Of a stretch of 34,357 nt of DNA, positions 23,718-31,518 are shown one piece after another. The DNA lies in the NCBI GenBank assembly GCA_905233725.1, contig CAJOEM010000015.1:1-34357 (forward strand), in the 5' to 3' direction. The notes beneath the pieces are model-generated. The model searched no databases. It saw nothing but the letters and a program-made list of their open reading frames with translations, and was not told where the DNA came from. The position numbers and the translations under genes are program-made. Source of the stretch: an uncultured Synergistales bacterium. GTDB taxonomy: Bacteria > Synergistota > Synergistia > Synergistales > Aminobacteriaceae. Position 1 is the stretch's first letter. Each line of letters begins with the position of its first letter.

Positions 23718-25463
23718 ATGCGCAGAATTATTTTGGCAATTACGCTGATTCTGGCTATGACCTGTGAAAGTTTCGCCGAAGATTCTCAGGATTACGACCC
23801 ACAGAATACAATGCTTGCGTTAAATATGGCGATAGTATCGGTTCACAGGATTTTGACGACGAAAGACAGATTGATTCTCGATCAGGAATACCAGAATATA
23901 ATCAATACGTTAAGCATCGGCAATATCGAAGCTGACCCTGAAATTACGAGCTTGTACCAGAAACTTATGGATATTTCCAGCAAGCGCAAATTACGCGAGA
24001 ATGAATTGCAACTCGTCAAGAAAAGTTATGATTTGCAAATGCAGGGCAGATTATCTTCAAGTCTGTTGGAACTCTCGAAAAATTCCGGCACGATTCTCAA
24101 AGACATGTCAAGACGTCCAACGAGTACGAATCTGTTGCTGGGTGTCGGCAGATTGCTCTCAGCGTGTGGCGCAAGTTATTTCAAGTACCAGAATTCCGGC
24201 ATAGAAATCCGCAAAAATCTCGACGCAAATTTGTACAGGTTATACGCCGATGATCTCGAAGAATTTAACGATATGCAGAAGAAATTGCTGGACTCGTCAT
24301 GGAAGCTCTTGCGAAAATATTCCCTGCCAGACGAATACAGGCTCGTGCAAAAAACTATGGATGATTATTACAGAGCCGTCGAAGAACCTGACGAAGCTCC
24401 GAGAAAATTGCGAATGTTGAAGGCTCTCGAGGACGATTTCAAAGTTTATCCGCCGTACTGGTATTATCGCGCGAAAACTGCTCAAGATGCCGATGAGCCA
24501 GATGAAGCGAACAAATGCTTTGACAAGTTCGACGAAGTTTGGCGACCGGTTTTGCGTCAAGACCCGTACAAACTCGAAGTCACAAAATACAGATTCTCGC
24601 AGCTTGTTCAAAACGAAAATTTTGATTCAGGTTCGGATTCAGGTTCTAGAACTCAGGCTCTGAATTTGCTGGCGGAAATGCGGAAAAATACGCTTCGTGA
24701 AGATTGGCTGAATAATATTTTCGCCGGAACTTGCTATTATTCACTCGGGGAAATTGACGAGGCTGTGAAATGTATTGAGATAAACGTTGATTTCGGCTAT
24801 GAGCATGATCTGAGCGACGCTATGTTGTACGCAATGCGAAAGAAAGTTGCTCCGGAAAATTTGCCTGCTGACACGTTACGCGCAAAAAAACTGAATGACT
24901 TACTCGAAAAAATCTCGGACGAATCACGCGAAGCCGCACTCGCAATCGCCGATTATTTCGACGCAAGACCCAACGCACTCGAATATATTCAGCAATTACA
25001 CTCGGAAAATGCGAACCCGTTATTAACGCACGCCATGAGAATCTCGGAATTTCGCAAAAATGATCCGTCGGAGTTCGAGAATATTTTTGAGCTGATGAAT
25101 TTGCAGATTGAATCGAAAGATAATATCCCGATTTCGTACGCCGGATTCGTTCCGATGGTCAGAAATTACGCCGATGATGGCAACGTTCTCGCACAGATTT
25201 TTCTCGCGGACATGTACCAGTACGGCTGGGGAGTTGCTCCGAATAAGAGCCTCGCAGTGAATTATTACCAGAAAGCATCAGCCCAGCAGGATATTTACGC
25301 GCAGATTATGTACGTGAATAATATTTTGTCGAATCAACGTTACAAAGACGTCGCGGTGTTCACGTCTCACGAGCCGGAAAACCTCTCGCAGGACTTGAAG
25401 CCCAAAGCCAAACCCAAATCCAGGGAAAAAACTTTCTGGCAGAGATTAAATCCGTTTGATTAG
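23718..25463 (+). CDS. Exported helical-repeat (TPR/Sel1-like) protein of unknown function
   Basis: The 581-residue protein has a signal peptide (about 1-20, ending SFA) and a mature chain that is almost entirely helical and charged. Near residues 489-535 it reads GNVLAQIFLADMYQYGWGVA, then SLAVNYYQKASAQQDIYAQ, which is a Sel1-like repeat. TPR-like spacing is also seen around residues 330-360. It ends in a Lys/Pro-rich tail. I do not recognise the family. Such repeats usually mediate protein contacts, here in the periplasm or outside the cell. AAAGGAGTGAG lies just before ATG 23718. The gene follows the flavoprotein terminator, so it is probably transcribed separately. Confidence 0.7.
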   Translation: MRRIILAITLILAMTCESFAEDSQDYDPQNTMLALNMAIVSVHRILTTKDRLILDQEYQNIINTLSIGNIEADPEITSLYQKLMDISSKRKLRENELQLVKKSYDLQMQGRLSSSLLELSKNSGTILKDMSRRPTSTNLLLGVGRLLSACGASYFKYQNSGIEIRKNLDANLYRLYADDLEEFNDMQKKLLDSSWKLLRKYSLPDEYRLVQKTMDDYYRAVEEPDEAPRKLRMLKALEDDFKVYPPYWYYRAKTAQDADEPDEANKCFDKFDEVWRPVLRQDPYKLEVTKYRFSQLVQNENFDSGSDSGSRTQALNLLAEMRKNTLREDWLNNIFAGTCYYSLGEIDEAVKCIEINVDFGYEHDLSDAMLYAMRKKVAPENLPADTLRAKKLNDLLEKISDESREAALAIADYFDARPNALEYIQQLHSENANPLLTHAMRISEFRKNDPSEFENIFELMNLQIESKDNIPISYAGFVPMVRNYADDGNVLAQIFLADMYQYGWGVAPNKSLAVNYYQKASAQQDIYAQIMYVNNILSNQRYKDVAVFTSHEPENLSQDLKPKAKPKSREKTFWQRLNPFD

Positions 25464-25471
25464 AATTGCGT

Positions 25472-25501
25472 TTGCACGTTGAGTGTTCAATATGATATAT
25501 T
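25472..25501 (+). promoter_or_regulatory. Putative promoter of oadB
   Basis: TTGCAC (25472-25477) and TATATT (25496-25501) are separated by 18 nt, in the 86-bp gap before the oadB start. Sequence match only. Confidence 0.35.
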
Positions 25502-25549
25502 TGCGTTGTTTTAGAAATCACAAATCTTTTTGAAAGGATCGATGCCTTA

Positions 25550-26722
25550 ATGGAAATGTATTTGGCAGCTTTGAAAGACTTGATGTTACAGTCAGGTTTT
25601 GCAGGCTTAACTCAGGGCAATATAATCATGATTATCGTCGCGTTTATTTTGCTCTATTTAGCGATTGGAAAGGGCTTTGAGCCACTGTTGCTTGTGCCGA
25701 TTGCGTTCGGGTGTTTGCTCGTGAATTTGCCGTTGTCCGGAATTATTGAGGGCTTCAACGAGAACACACACACGATCGGATTTTTGAGAGCGTTGTATTA
25801 CGGAGCTGAATTTGAGATTTACCCGATTCTGATTTTCCTTGGCATCGGTGCAATGACAGATTTTGGTCCGTTGATCGCGAATCCGATTACGTTTTTGCTC
25901 GGAGCAGCGGCGCAGTTCGGAGTTTTCGTAGCGTTTATTTCGGCGAACTGGGTTGGAACTTTGACTAACGGACTTGTGAGCTTTAATATCAAAGAGGCAG
26001 CAAGTATCGCAATCATTGGTGGTGCAGATGGCCCGACGAGCATTTACTTGACGGTCATGTTGGGACAGCAGCAAATTCTCGGAGCAATCGCAGTCGCAGC
26101 ATATAGCTACATGTCACTCGTGCCGTTGATTCAGCCGCCGGTTATCAGGCTCATGACGAGTAAGAAAGACAGAGCAATTTTGATGGGACAGTTAAGACCT
26201 GTTTCGAAGCGCGAGAAAATTTTATTCCCGATTATTTGCACGGTTGTTTCTGGATTGATTCTGCCGGCGTGTGTGCCACTGGTTGGAACGCTGATGTTCG
26301 GAAATTTGCTGCGTGAGTGCGGCGTTACGGAAAGATTGAGCCAGACTGCTCAGAATGAGTTGTTGAATATCACGACGATTTTCCTGGGACTTTCGGTTGG
26401 ATCGACGATGGCTGCGGAATCATTCTTGAAGCCGAGTACGCTTGTGATTATCGCGCTGGGACTTGTTGCGTTTGCGTTCAGTACGGCGGGCGGATTGATT
26501 TTCGGACAGGTCATGAAGATTTTGTCCGGCGGCAAGATCAACCCGATGATCGGAGCGGCTGGAGTTTCGGCGGTTCCTATGGCGGCGCGTGTTGTTCAGC
26601 GAGTTGTGCAGCATGAGTACCCGGGACATTTCCTGTTGATGCACGCAATGGGACCGAATGTTGCGGGAGTTATCGGCACGGCGGTTGCGGCGGGAGTTAT
26701 GTTGACGTTGTTGTCGCATTAG
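25550..26722 (+). CDS. oadB: Sodium-ion-translocating decarboxylase beta subunit
   Basis: The 390-residue polytopic membrane protein belongs to the OadB/GcdB/MmdB family, which couples decarboxylation of a biotin-bound carboxyl group to Na+ export. The essential-aspartate motif GGADGPTSIY lies at 157-166 (D160). The second ion-pathway motif, NPMIGAAGVSAVPMAARVVQ, is near 325-345. No alpha (carboxyltransferase), gamma or biotin-carrier gene is adjacent, so the substrate (oxaloacetate, methylmalonyl-CoA or glutaconyl-CoA) cannot be told here. AAGGA is about 11 nt before ATG 25550. whiA starts 15 bp downstream, so they may be co-transcribed. Confidence 0.9.
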   Translation: MEMYLAALKDLMLQSGFAGLTQGNIIMIIVAFILLYLAIGKGFEPLLLVPIAFGCLLVNLPLSGIIEGFNENTHTIGFLRALYYGAEFEIYPILIFLGIGAMTDFGPLIANPITFLLGAAAQFGVFVAFISANWVGTLTNGLVSFNIKEAASIAIIGGADGPTSIYLTVMLGQQQILGAIAVAAYSYMSLVPLIQPPVIRLMTSKKDRAILMGQLRPVSKREKILFPIICTVVSGLILPACVPLVGTLMFGNLLRECGVTERLSQTAQNELLNITTIFLGLSVGSTMAAESFLKPSTLVIIALGLVAFAFSTAGGLIFGQVMKILSGGKINPMIGAAGVSAVPMAARVVQRVVQHEYPGHFLLMHAMGPNVAGVIGTAVAAGVMLTLLSH

Positions 26723-26737
26723 TGATTTAATCAGAAT

Positions 26738-27742
26738 TTGAGTTCAGAATTGCCGGAGTTTTTGCGCGTAACATGTGAGAACTTCGGCGATTTTTTTAGG
26801 ATTTTGCGTAATATTTATGACAAGAAATTAATACTCGATTCGTTCCGTGATGAGTGGCTCGAGTGCAGCGTGAGAAATTCCCGTGACGCGGATTTTGAAT
26901 GTGCCGGGCTTTTTCTGGGGATGCTGCGAAAAAATAATAATTCGTTCGTGTCAAAGCGTCTGCGTACGGCTCATAGATTATTTATGGGCGAAAATCTGTG
27001 GCTGAAATCGAATTTGTGCGAGAAATTTAGCGTGAATTTTTCCCTGTGTAATTTTCGTGATAAAAAGCCGTTCGTGAAATTTGAAATTACCGGGAAATTT
27101 GCAAATTTTTCGAGTGAGAATTTTCTTGGCGAGTTGACCGGAATTTCTGAGAATGTTTCTCGCGGGAAAATCTGGCTTTGGCTGCGAGGCTTATGGGGTT
27201 CGTGCGGCAACGTTTATTTTCCGAGGACTGGCTATTTGTTGACGCTTTCGATCCCGAATTTGCTCACGAGAAATTTTGCTGCGAATATTCTTGAGAAGAC
27301 GCATTTATCATGGTTCGAACGCGAACGGCGGAATGAGTATAATTTGCGCAATCAAGAGGACATCGTGACGTTCCTGAATAATATTGGCTTGTCGGCTGCA
27401 GCGTTGAAAGTCGAGGACATAGCGATAATTAAATCGGTTCGCAATAATGTCAATCGAGCGAAAAATTACGAAACGGCGAATATCAAGCGTTCGGTTGCGG
27501 CATCACTTGAACAGACACAACTCGCGCGGAAAATTCTTGAGGCGAATTTGCTGGACAAGCTGCCGGAAAAATTGCGTGAATTAGTAATCTTGCGCCTGGA
27601 AGACCCGGAATCTTCACTTTCGGAACTCGGGAAAAATTTATCACCACATATTAAGAAAAGTGCTGTAAAATATCGGTGGTTGAGTCTTGAAAAATTTATT
27701 GAGAGCAAAAATATAAATTTAACGGAGGAAGTTAAGAAATGA
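26738..27742 (+). CDS. whiA: WhiA-like DNA-binding protein
   Basis: The 334-residue protein matches WhiA mainly in its C-terminal helix-turn-helix domain: NRAKNYETANIKRSVAAS (about 238-255), LPEKLRELVILRLEDPESSLSELG and the SAVKYRW segment. The N-terminal half should be the degenerate LAGLIDADG-like domain but is strongly diverged. WhiA affects division and chromosome segregation in Gram-positive bacteria and sporulation in Streptomyces. The start is a TTG (26738) with no clear ribosome site; TTG 26750 is an alternative. The stop overlaps the pgk start (ATGA), so it is translationally coupled to glycolysis genes. Confidence 0.85.
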   Translation: MSSELPEFLRVTCENFGDFFRILRNIYDKKLILDSFRDEWLECSVRNSRDADFECAGLFLGMLRKNNNSFVSKRLRTAHRLFMGENLWLKSNLCEKFSVNFSLCNFRDKKPFVKFEITGKFANFSSENFLGELTGISENVSRGKIWLWLRGLWGSCGNVYFPRTGYLLTLSIPNLLTRNFAANILEKTHLSWFERERRNEYNLRNQEDIVTFLNNIGLSAAALKVEDIAIIKSVRNNVNRAKNYETANIKRSVAASLEQTQLARKILEANLLDKLPEKLRELVILRLEDPESSLSELGKNLSPHIKKSAVKYRWLSLEKFIESKNINLTEEVKK

Positions 27743-28932
27743 AGCTTAGAACGTTTACGGCGAATGATGTAGCAGGTAAGAAAGTGTTAATGCGTGTTGA
27801 TTTCAACGTCCCGTTCAAGAACGGCAAAGTTACGGACGATGCGCGAATCCGTGCTCACACGAGTACGCTGAAGAAATTGCTCGATGCAGGTGCGAAAGTT
27901 GCGTTAGTGTCGCATTTTGGCAGACCCAAAGGCAAAGTTGACCCGGCGTTTTCGCTTTCACAGATTGTCCCGGATATCGAGAAAGCTTATGGCTTGAAAG
28001 TCGTTTTTGTCGATGATTGCGTAGGTCAGAAAGTCGCTGATGCAGTTGACGCGCTGAAACCTGGCGAAATCGTCGTGCTGGAAAATTCGCGTTATCATCC
28101 CGAAGAGCAAAAGAACGATCCGGAGTTCTCGAAGAAAATGGCAGCTCCGTTCGATGTTTTCGTTATGGACGCGTTCAGTGCAAGTCACAGAGCAGATTGT
28201 TCGACATGTGGCGTGATTGATTTTGTGAAGGCAGCGTTTGCTGGAGATTTGTTGCAGCGTGAGGGTGAAATGCTCGGTGCAGTCAGCGAAAATCCCGCGA
28301 AACCCTACGTGCTGATTCTCGGCGGCGCAAAAGTCTCGGACAAGATCACGATTGTCGGCAATTTGTTGGACAAAGCTACGACGATCTTGATTGGCGGCGG
28401 AATGGCTTACACGTTCCTGAAGGCTCAGGGCAAGGAAATTGGCAAGTCGCTTTGTGACGAAGAGAGACTCGATTTTGCGAAAGACACGCTCAAGAAGGCT
28501 GAGGACATGGGCATAAAAGTCTTGTTGCCTGTTGACAGTGTTGTTGCTGATGGACTTGATTCAACGGAGACAGCGATTGCTTCAAGTGACGCGATGCCGG
28601 CGGATAAAATGGGACTCGATATTGGCCCGGAAACCGTGAAGAATTTTGTCGGCGCTTTGAAGGGTGCGAAGTCTGTTTTATGGAACGGCCCGATGGGAGT
28701 GTTCGAGAATGACAAATTCGCAGCTGGAACTCGTGATCTTGCAAAAGCAGTCGCAGAAGCTACGGAAACTCAGGGAACTGTCACGGTTATAGGCGGCGGT
28801 GACACGGCAGCAGCAGTCAGGCAATTCGGCTATGCAGGCAAAGTCTCGCACGTTTCGACAGGCGGCGGTGCAAGCTTGGAGTATTGCGAGGGCAAGAAAC
28901 TTCCAGGCATGGAGCCGTTCAAGATTGATTAA
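27739..28932 (+). CDS. pgk: Phosphoglycerate kinase
   Basis: It catalyses ATP formation from 1,3-bisphosphoglycerate in glycolysis. The 397-residue protein is full length. Motifs are RVDFNVP (19-25), SHFGRPKGK, LENSRYHPEEQKND, LGGAKVSDK, GGGMAYTFLKAQG, WNGPMGVFE and the C-terminal GGGDTAAA. Two normally rigid substrate-loop strings vary: MDAFSASHRAD stands where NDAFGTAHRA is usual, and LENSRYHPEE replaces LENVRFHPEE. The start overlaps the whiA stop; GGAGG lies about 9 nt upstream, inside whiA. tpiA follows after 21 bp. Confidence 0.97.
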   Translation: MKLRTFTANDVAGKKVLMRVDFNVPFKNGKVTDDARIRAHTSTLKKLLDAGAKVALVSHFGRPKGKVDPAFSLSQIVPDIEKAYGLKVVFVDDCVGQKVADAVDALKPGEIVVLENSRYHPEEQKNDPEFSKKMAAPFDVFVMDAFSASHRADCSTCGVIDFVKAAFAGDLLQREGEMLGAVSENPAKPYVLILGGAKVSDKITIVGNLLDKATTILIGGGMAYTFLKAQGKEIGKSLCDEERLDFAKDTLKKAEDMGIKVLLPVDSVVADGLDSTETAIASSDAMPADKMGLDIGPETVKNFVGALKGAKSVLWNGPMGVFENDKFAAGTRDLAKAVAEATETQGTVTVIGGGDTAAAVRQFGYAGKVSHVSTGGGASLEYCEGKKLPGMEPFKID

Positions 28933-28953
28933 TTCAGAAAGGAAATTGTGATT

Positions 28954-29700
28954 ATGAAAAAGATTTATCTGTACGGAAATTGGAAGATGAACATGACGGT
29001 CGCGGAGACTAAGAAATTCTTCGAGGATTTCGCACCAGTTTACGCGCAATTCAAGAATGATTCGGGACTTGAGGTCGGAGTTTTCGCACCGTTCACGTCA
29101 CTCTGGGCAGCAGCTGAGGGTGCAAAGGCTAATGGCGTTGTATTCGGCGCTGAGAATATTTACTTCGAGCCAAAAGGCGCATTCACTGGCGAAGTTTCGA
29201 TCCCGATGGTAAAGGAAACTGGCGCAACTCACGTGATTCTCGGACATTCTGAACGCAGGCATATCTTCGGAGAGTCCGACGAGCTGGTCGCGAAAAAAAC
29301 AAAAGCTGCTCTCGATGCTGGATTGATTCCGGTATTTTGCTACGGCGAGACGCTCGATGAACGCGAATCCGGACACACGTTTGATGTAATGACGAGGCAG
29401 TTAGACGCGATCCTGAAGATTTTATCCCCGGACGAGATCCGCAAAGTCATTTACGCCTACGAACCGGTTTGGGCAATCGGCACTGGCAAATCCGCAACAA
29501 GTGAACAGGCTCAGGAAGTCTGTGAATGGAGCAGGAAGCTTATTAAAGACCCGAACGTTGTAATTCTCTACGGAGGCAGCGTGAAAGGCTCGAATGCGAA
29601 AGAATTGCTCTCGATGAAGGATATTGACGGAGCTTTGGTCGGAGGTGCATCGTTGAAGCCTGCGTCATTTATCGAGATTTACGCGGAGTATAAAAAATAA
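28954..29700 (+). CDS. tpiA: Triosephosphate isomerase
   Basis: It interconverts dihydroxyacetone phosphate and glyceraldehyde-3-phosphate. The 248-residue TIM barrel has GNWKMN (8-13, with the catalytic Lys), GHSERR (catalytic His), the YEPVWAIGTG loop (catalytic Glu and flexible lid) and ILYGGSVKGSNA near the phosphate site. AAAGGA is ten bases before ATG 28954. GTG 28948, two codons earlier in frame, is less likely. It is in the whiA-pgk-tpiA operon, and the following secreted-protein gene begins 17 bp after its stop. Confidence 0.97.
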   Translation: MKKIYLYGNWKMNMTVAETKKFFEDFAPVYAQFKNDSGLEVGVFAPFTSLWAAAEGAKANGVVFGAENIYFEPKGAFTGEVSIPMVKETGATHVILGHSERRHIFGESDELVAKKTKAALDAGLIPVFCYGETLDERESGHTFDVMTRQLDAILKILSPDEIRKVIYAYEPVWAIGTGKSATSEQAQEVCEWSRKLIKDPNVVILYGGSVKGSNAKELLSMKDIDGALVGGASLKPASFIEIYAEYKK

Positions 29701-29717
29701 TCGGAGGATTCGTAGAT

Positions 29718-31403
29718 TTGAAGAGCAGATTTTTTAGAACAAGATTAGTAGCGCTTGCGTTGCTTGTGATTCTTGCGGTTTCCGGAGCGTCGTTTGCTGC
29801 TGAACCTGAGAATGCTTTGACGTTTCGTTCGAATTCGGGCTTGTATTTTGCGTTGAAAGCCAATGATGTCAGAGGATTCATTCAGTGGCTGGTTTCGCGC
29901 GAGAATATGAATCTTGTTGCGAAGTTCGTTCCGGATTTTGACAAGGACATGATCGACATGGTTGCGTCGGTTATTGACGATTTCCCGTTGAAAGCAGCAG
30001 CGTTCAATTTCGGAATTTCGCTCGTTGATGGCAAGCCGGAGCCTTACGTTCAGGCAGCGTTCACGTTGCACCCGTCAACAGCGCTCGTAGCTGACAAAAT
30101 CGAAGTTGCATCAGCAGAAGCCAAAGACATCGCAGCAATGCTTATCGGTTCGAGCAGTCCGTTGGTGAGCTTGCTTGAGACGATGATCAAAGTTGAGCAT
30201 GAACCCGGGAAAATTCTGCGGATTAATAACGAGATATTGGTAAAAGCAAAAGACGGCGTTGTTTTTGCCGGGACGGATATTCAGAGCGTGAATGATGCTT
30301 ATGAGACGTTTACGACTGGCAAAGATCGCTTTATTGACAAATTCGGCCGCAAATTTTCAGCGGATAATTTCGCGTTGATATACTTGGAACGTGACACTGT
30401 TATCGCGCTGAATAACTCGAGTGAAAAAGATATTCAAGAGCTTAACAAGTACTGGGCAAATCCTTTGAGAGCTGAGTGTGCGCTGGAATATCAGCCTGAT
30501 AAATTGACGTTTGGCTTTACGGCGAATTTGCTCGAAGCGCTGAATCCGGAAATTGTGAAAGAGTATATCGTGAAGCTTGATCCGGTTCGAGGCGGAAATA
30601 TTTTGCTCAATGGCATCGGCGGAGATTTAAGCCCATTTTTTGCATTGGGAACGGTTTTTAATTTCGGCCTTGCTGATGTTGACGAGGATATGTTGAAGGA
30701 CATGGCGGGATTTTTCAAGTTCCTGCAGAGATTCGACATTTCGCGCGAGGAGTTCTTCGAGTTTATGAAGGGTGCGTTCTCGATTGTAGTCGGCACAAAT
30801 TCCGTTCCTGTTGAGGGCTTCAAGATTCCGAGTGTATTCTTGACTAAGACTGGAGCTGCTGGATTAGCTGAGCAGATATTCAAGAAAATAGCTTCGAAGC
30901 CGTTCTTGACGGAAGTATCGAGTAATTCGACAGGCTGGACGAGATTGTTGCAGGTTGATTCGTCATTGAGTCCGGTATCGTTCCTGGTTGGATTGCGCGG
31001 AGATTCGCTGGGTCTGGGAGTTCTGGAGCTTTCGGCAACTGGTGAGAATCACGCATTGAAGGCTGCGTTTGAGAATTTGCTCGCGAGAAAATCGATTGCG
31101 TCGTTCTGGCTGGATTTCGAGGCGATTCAGTCCTGGCTAAAAGATAGCACGAATGGTGTGATGACGTTCTTGACACCGTTAGCGGCGTTTTCGGGTTATG
31201 GCGATGTTATGTCAGTCGTTGTTGATATTTTGAACTCGAAATTGTCTGTGCCGAGCGTTGCGTTTTACTCGCCGAATCTTGAGACGTTTTTTGCCGAGTT
31301 TGATCTAGCTGACGTTCCCGAGGGCGAAGGAATTTTCCCGAAACTAGTGACGCTGTATCAGAAACTTGATGCAAAGGGCGTATTCAAGAATTTAGCTAAG
31401 TAA
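29718..31403 (+). CDS. Exported protein of unknown family
   Basis: The 561-residue protein begins with a clear signal peptide (about 1-27; SRFFRTR, a hydrophobic core, then ASFAAEP). The mature part has no membrane segment. It reads as alternating beta and helix segments with recurring patterns such as GLYFALKANDVRGFIQWL, FLQRFDISREEFFEFMKGAF and SIASFWLDFEAIQSWL, which suggest internal duplication. I do not recognise the family. The start is TTG 29718 with GGAGG ten bases before it. Only 17 bp separate it from tpiA and no terminator intervenes, so it is probably expressed with the glycolysis operon. A strong terminator follows. Confidence 0.7.
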   Translation: MKSRFFRTRLVALALLVILAVSGASFAAEPENALTFRSNSGLYFALKANDVRGFIQWLVSRENMNLVAKFVPDFDKDMIDMVASVIDDFPLKAAAFNFGISLVDGKPEPYVQAAFTLHPSTALVADKIEVASAEAKDIAAMLIGSSSPLVSLLETMIKVEHEPGKILRINNEILVKAKDGVVFAGTDIQSVNDAYETFTTGKDRFIDKFGRKFSADNFALIYLERDTVIALNNSSEKDIQELNKYWANPLRAECALEYQPDKLTFGFTANLLEALNPEIVKEYIVKLDPVRGGNILLNGIGGDLSPFFALGTVFNFGLADVDEDMLKDMAGFFKFLQRFDISREEFFEFMKGAFSIVVGTNSVPVEGFKIPSVFLTKTGAAGLAEQIFKKIASKPFLTEVSSNSTGWTRLLQVDSSLSPVSFLVGLRGDSLGLGVLELSATGENHALKAAFENLLARKSIASFWLDFEAIQSWLKDSTNGVMTFLTPLAAFSGYGDVMSVVVDILNSKLSVPSVAFYSPNLETFFAEFDLADVPEGEGIFPKLVTLYQKLDAKGVFKNLAK

Positions 31404-31442
31404 TAATCACGCGATAGGTCAGAACTGGTTTTATGAAATTCA

Positions 31443-31482
31443 CCCAACCTTGCCAATCACAGGTGGGGTTGGGGATTTTTTT
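31443..31482 (+). terminator. Rho-independent terminator of the whiA-pgk-tpiA operon
   Basis: CCCAACC (31443-31449) pairs with GGTTGGG (31467-31473) with weaker inner pairing, followed by GA and TTTTTTT (31476-31482). A perfect tandem 10-mer, TTTGTCTAAG, overlaps and follows it (31480-31489, 31490-31499). Confidence 0.85.
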
Positions 31483-31518
31483 GTCTAAGTTTGTCTAAGG
31501 AGGAAGTTTAATTCACAA

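Noticed and set aside
31404-31518. Possible cobalamin riboswitch before nrdJ
   Set aside because: The gap is mostly a terminator plus a short tandem repeat, and no B12-box-like string was seen. The same holds for the metH leader.
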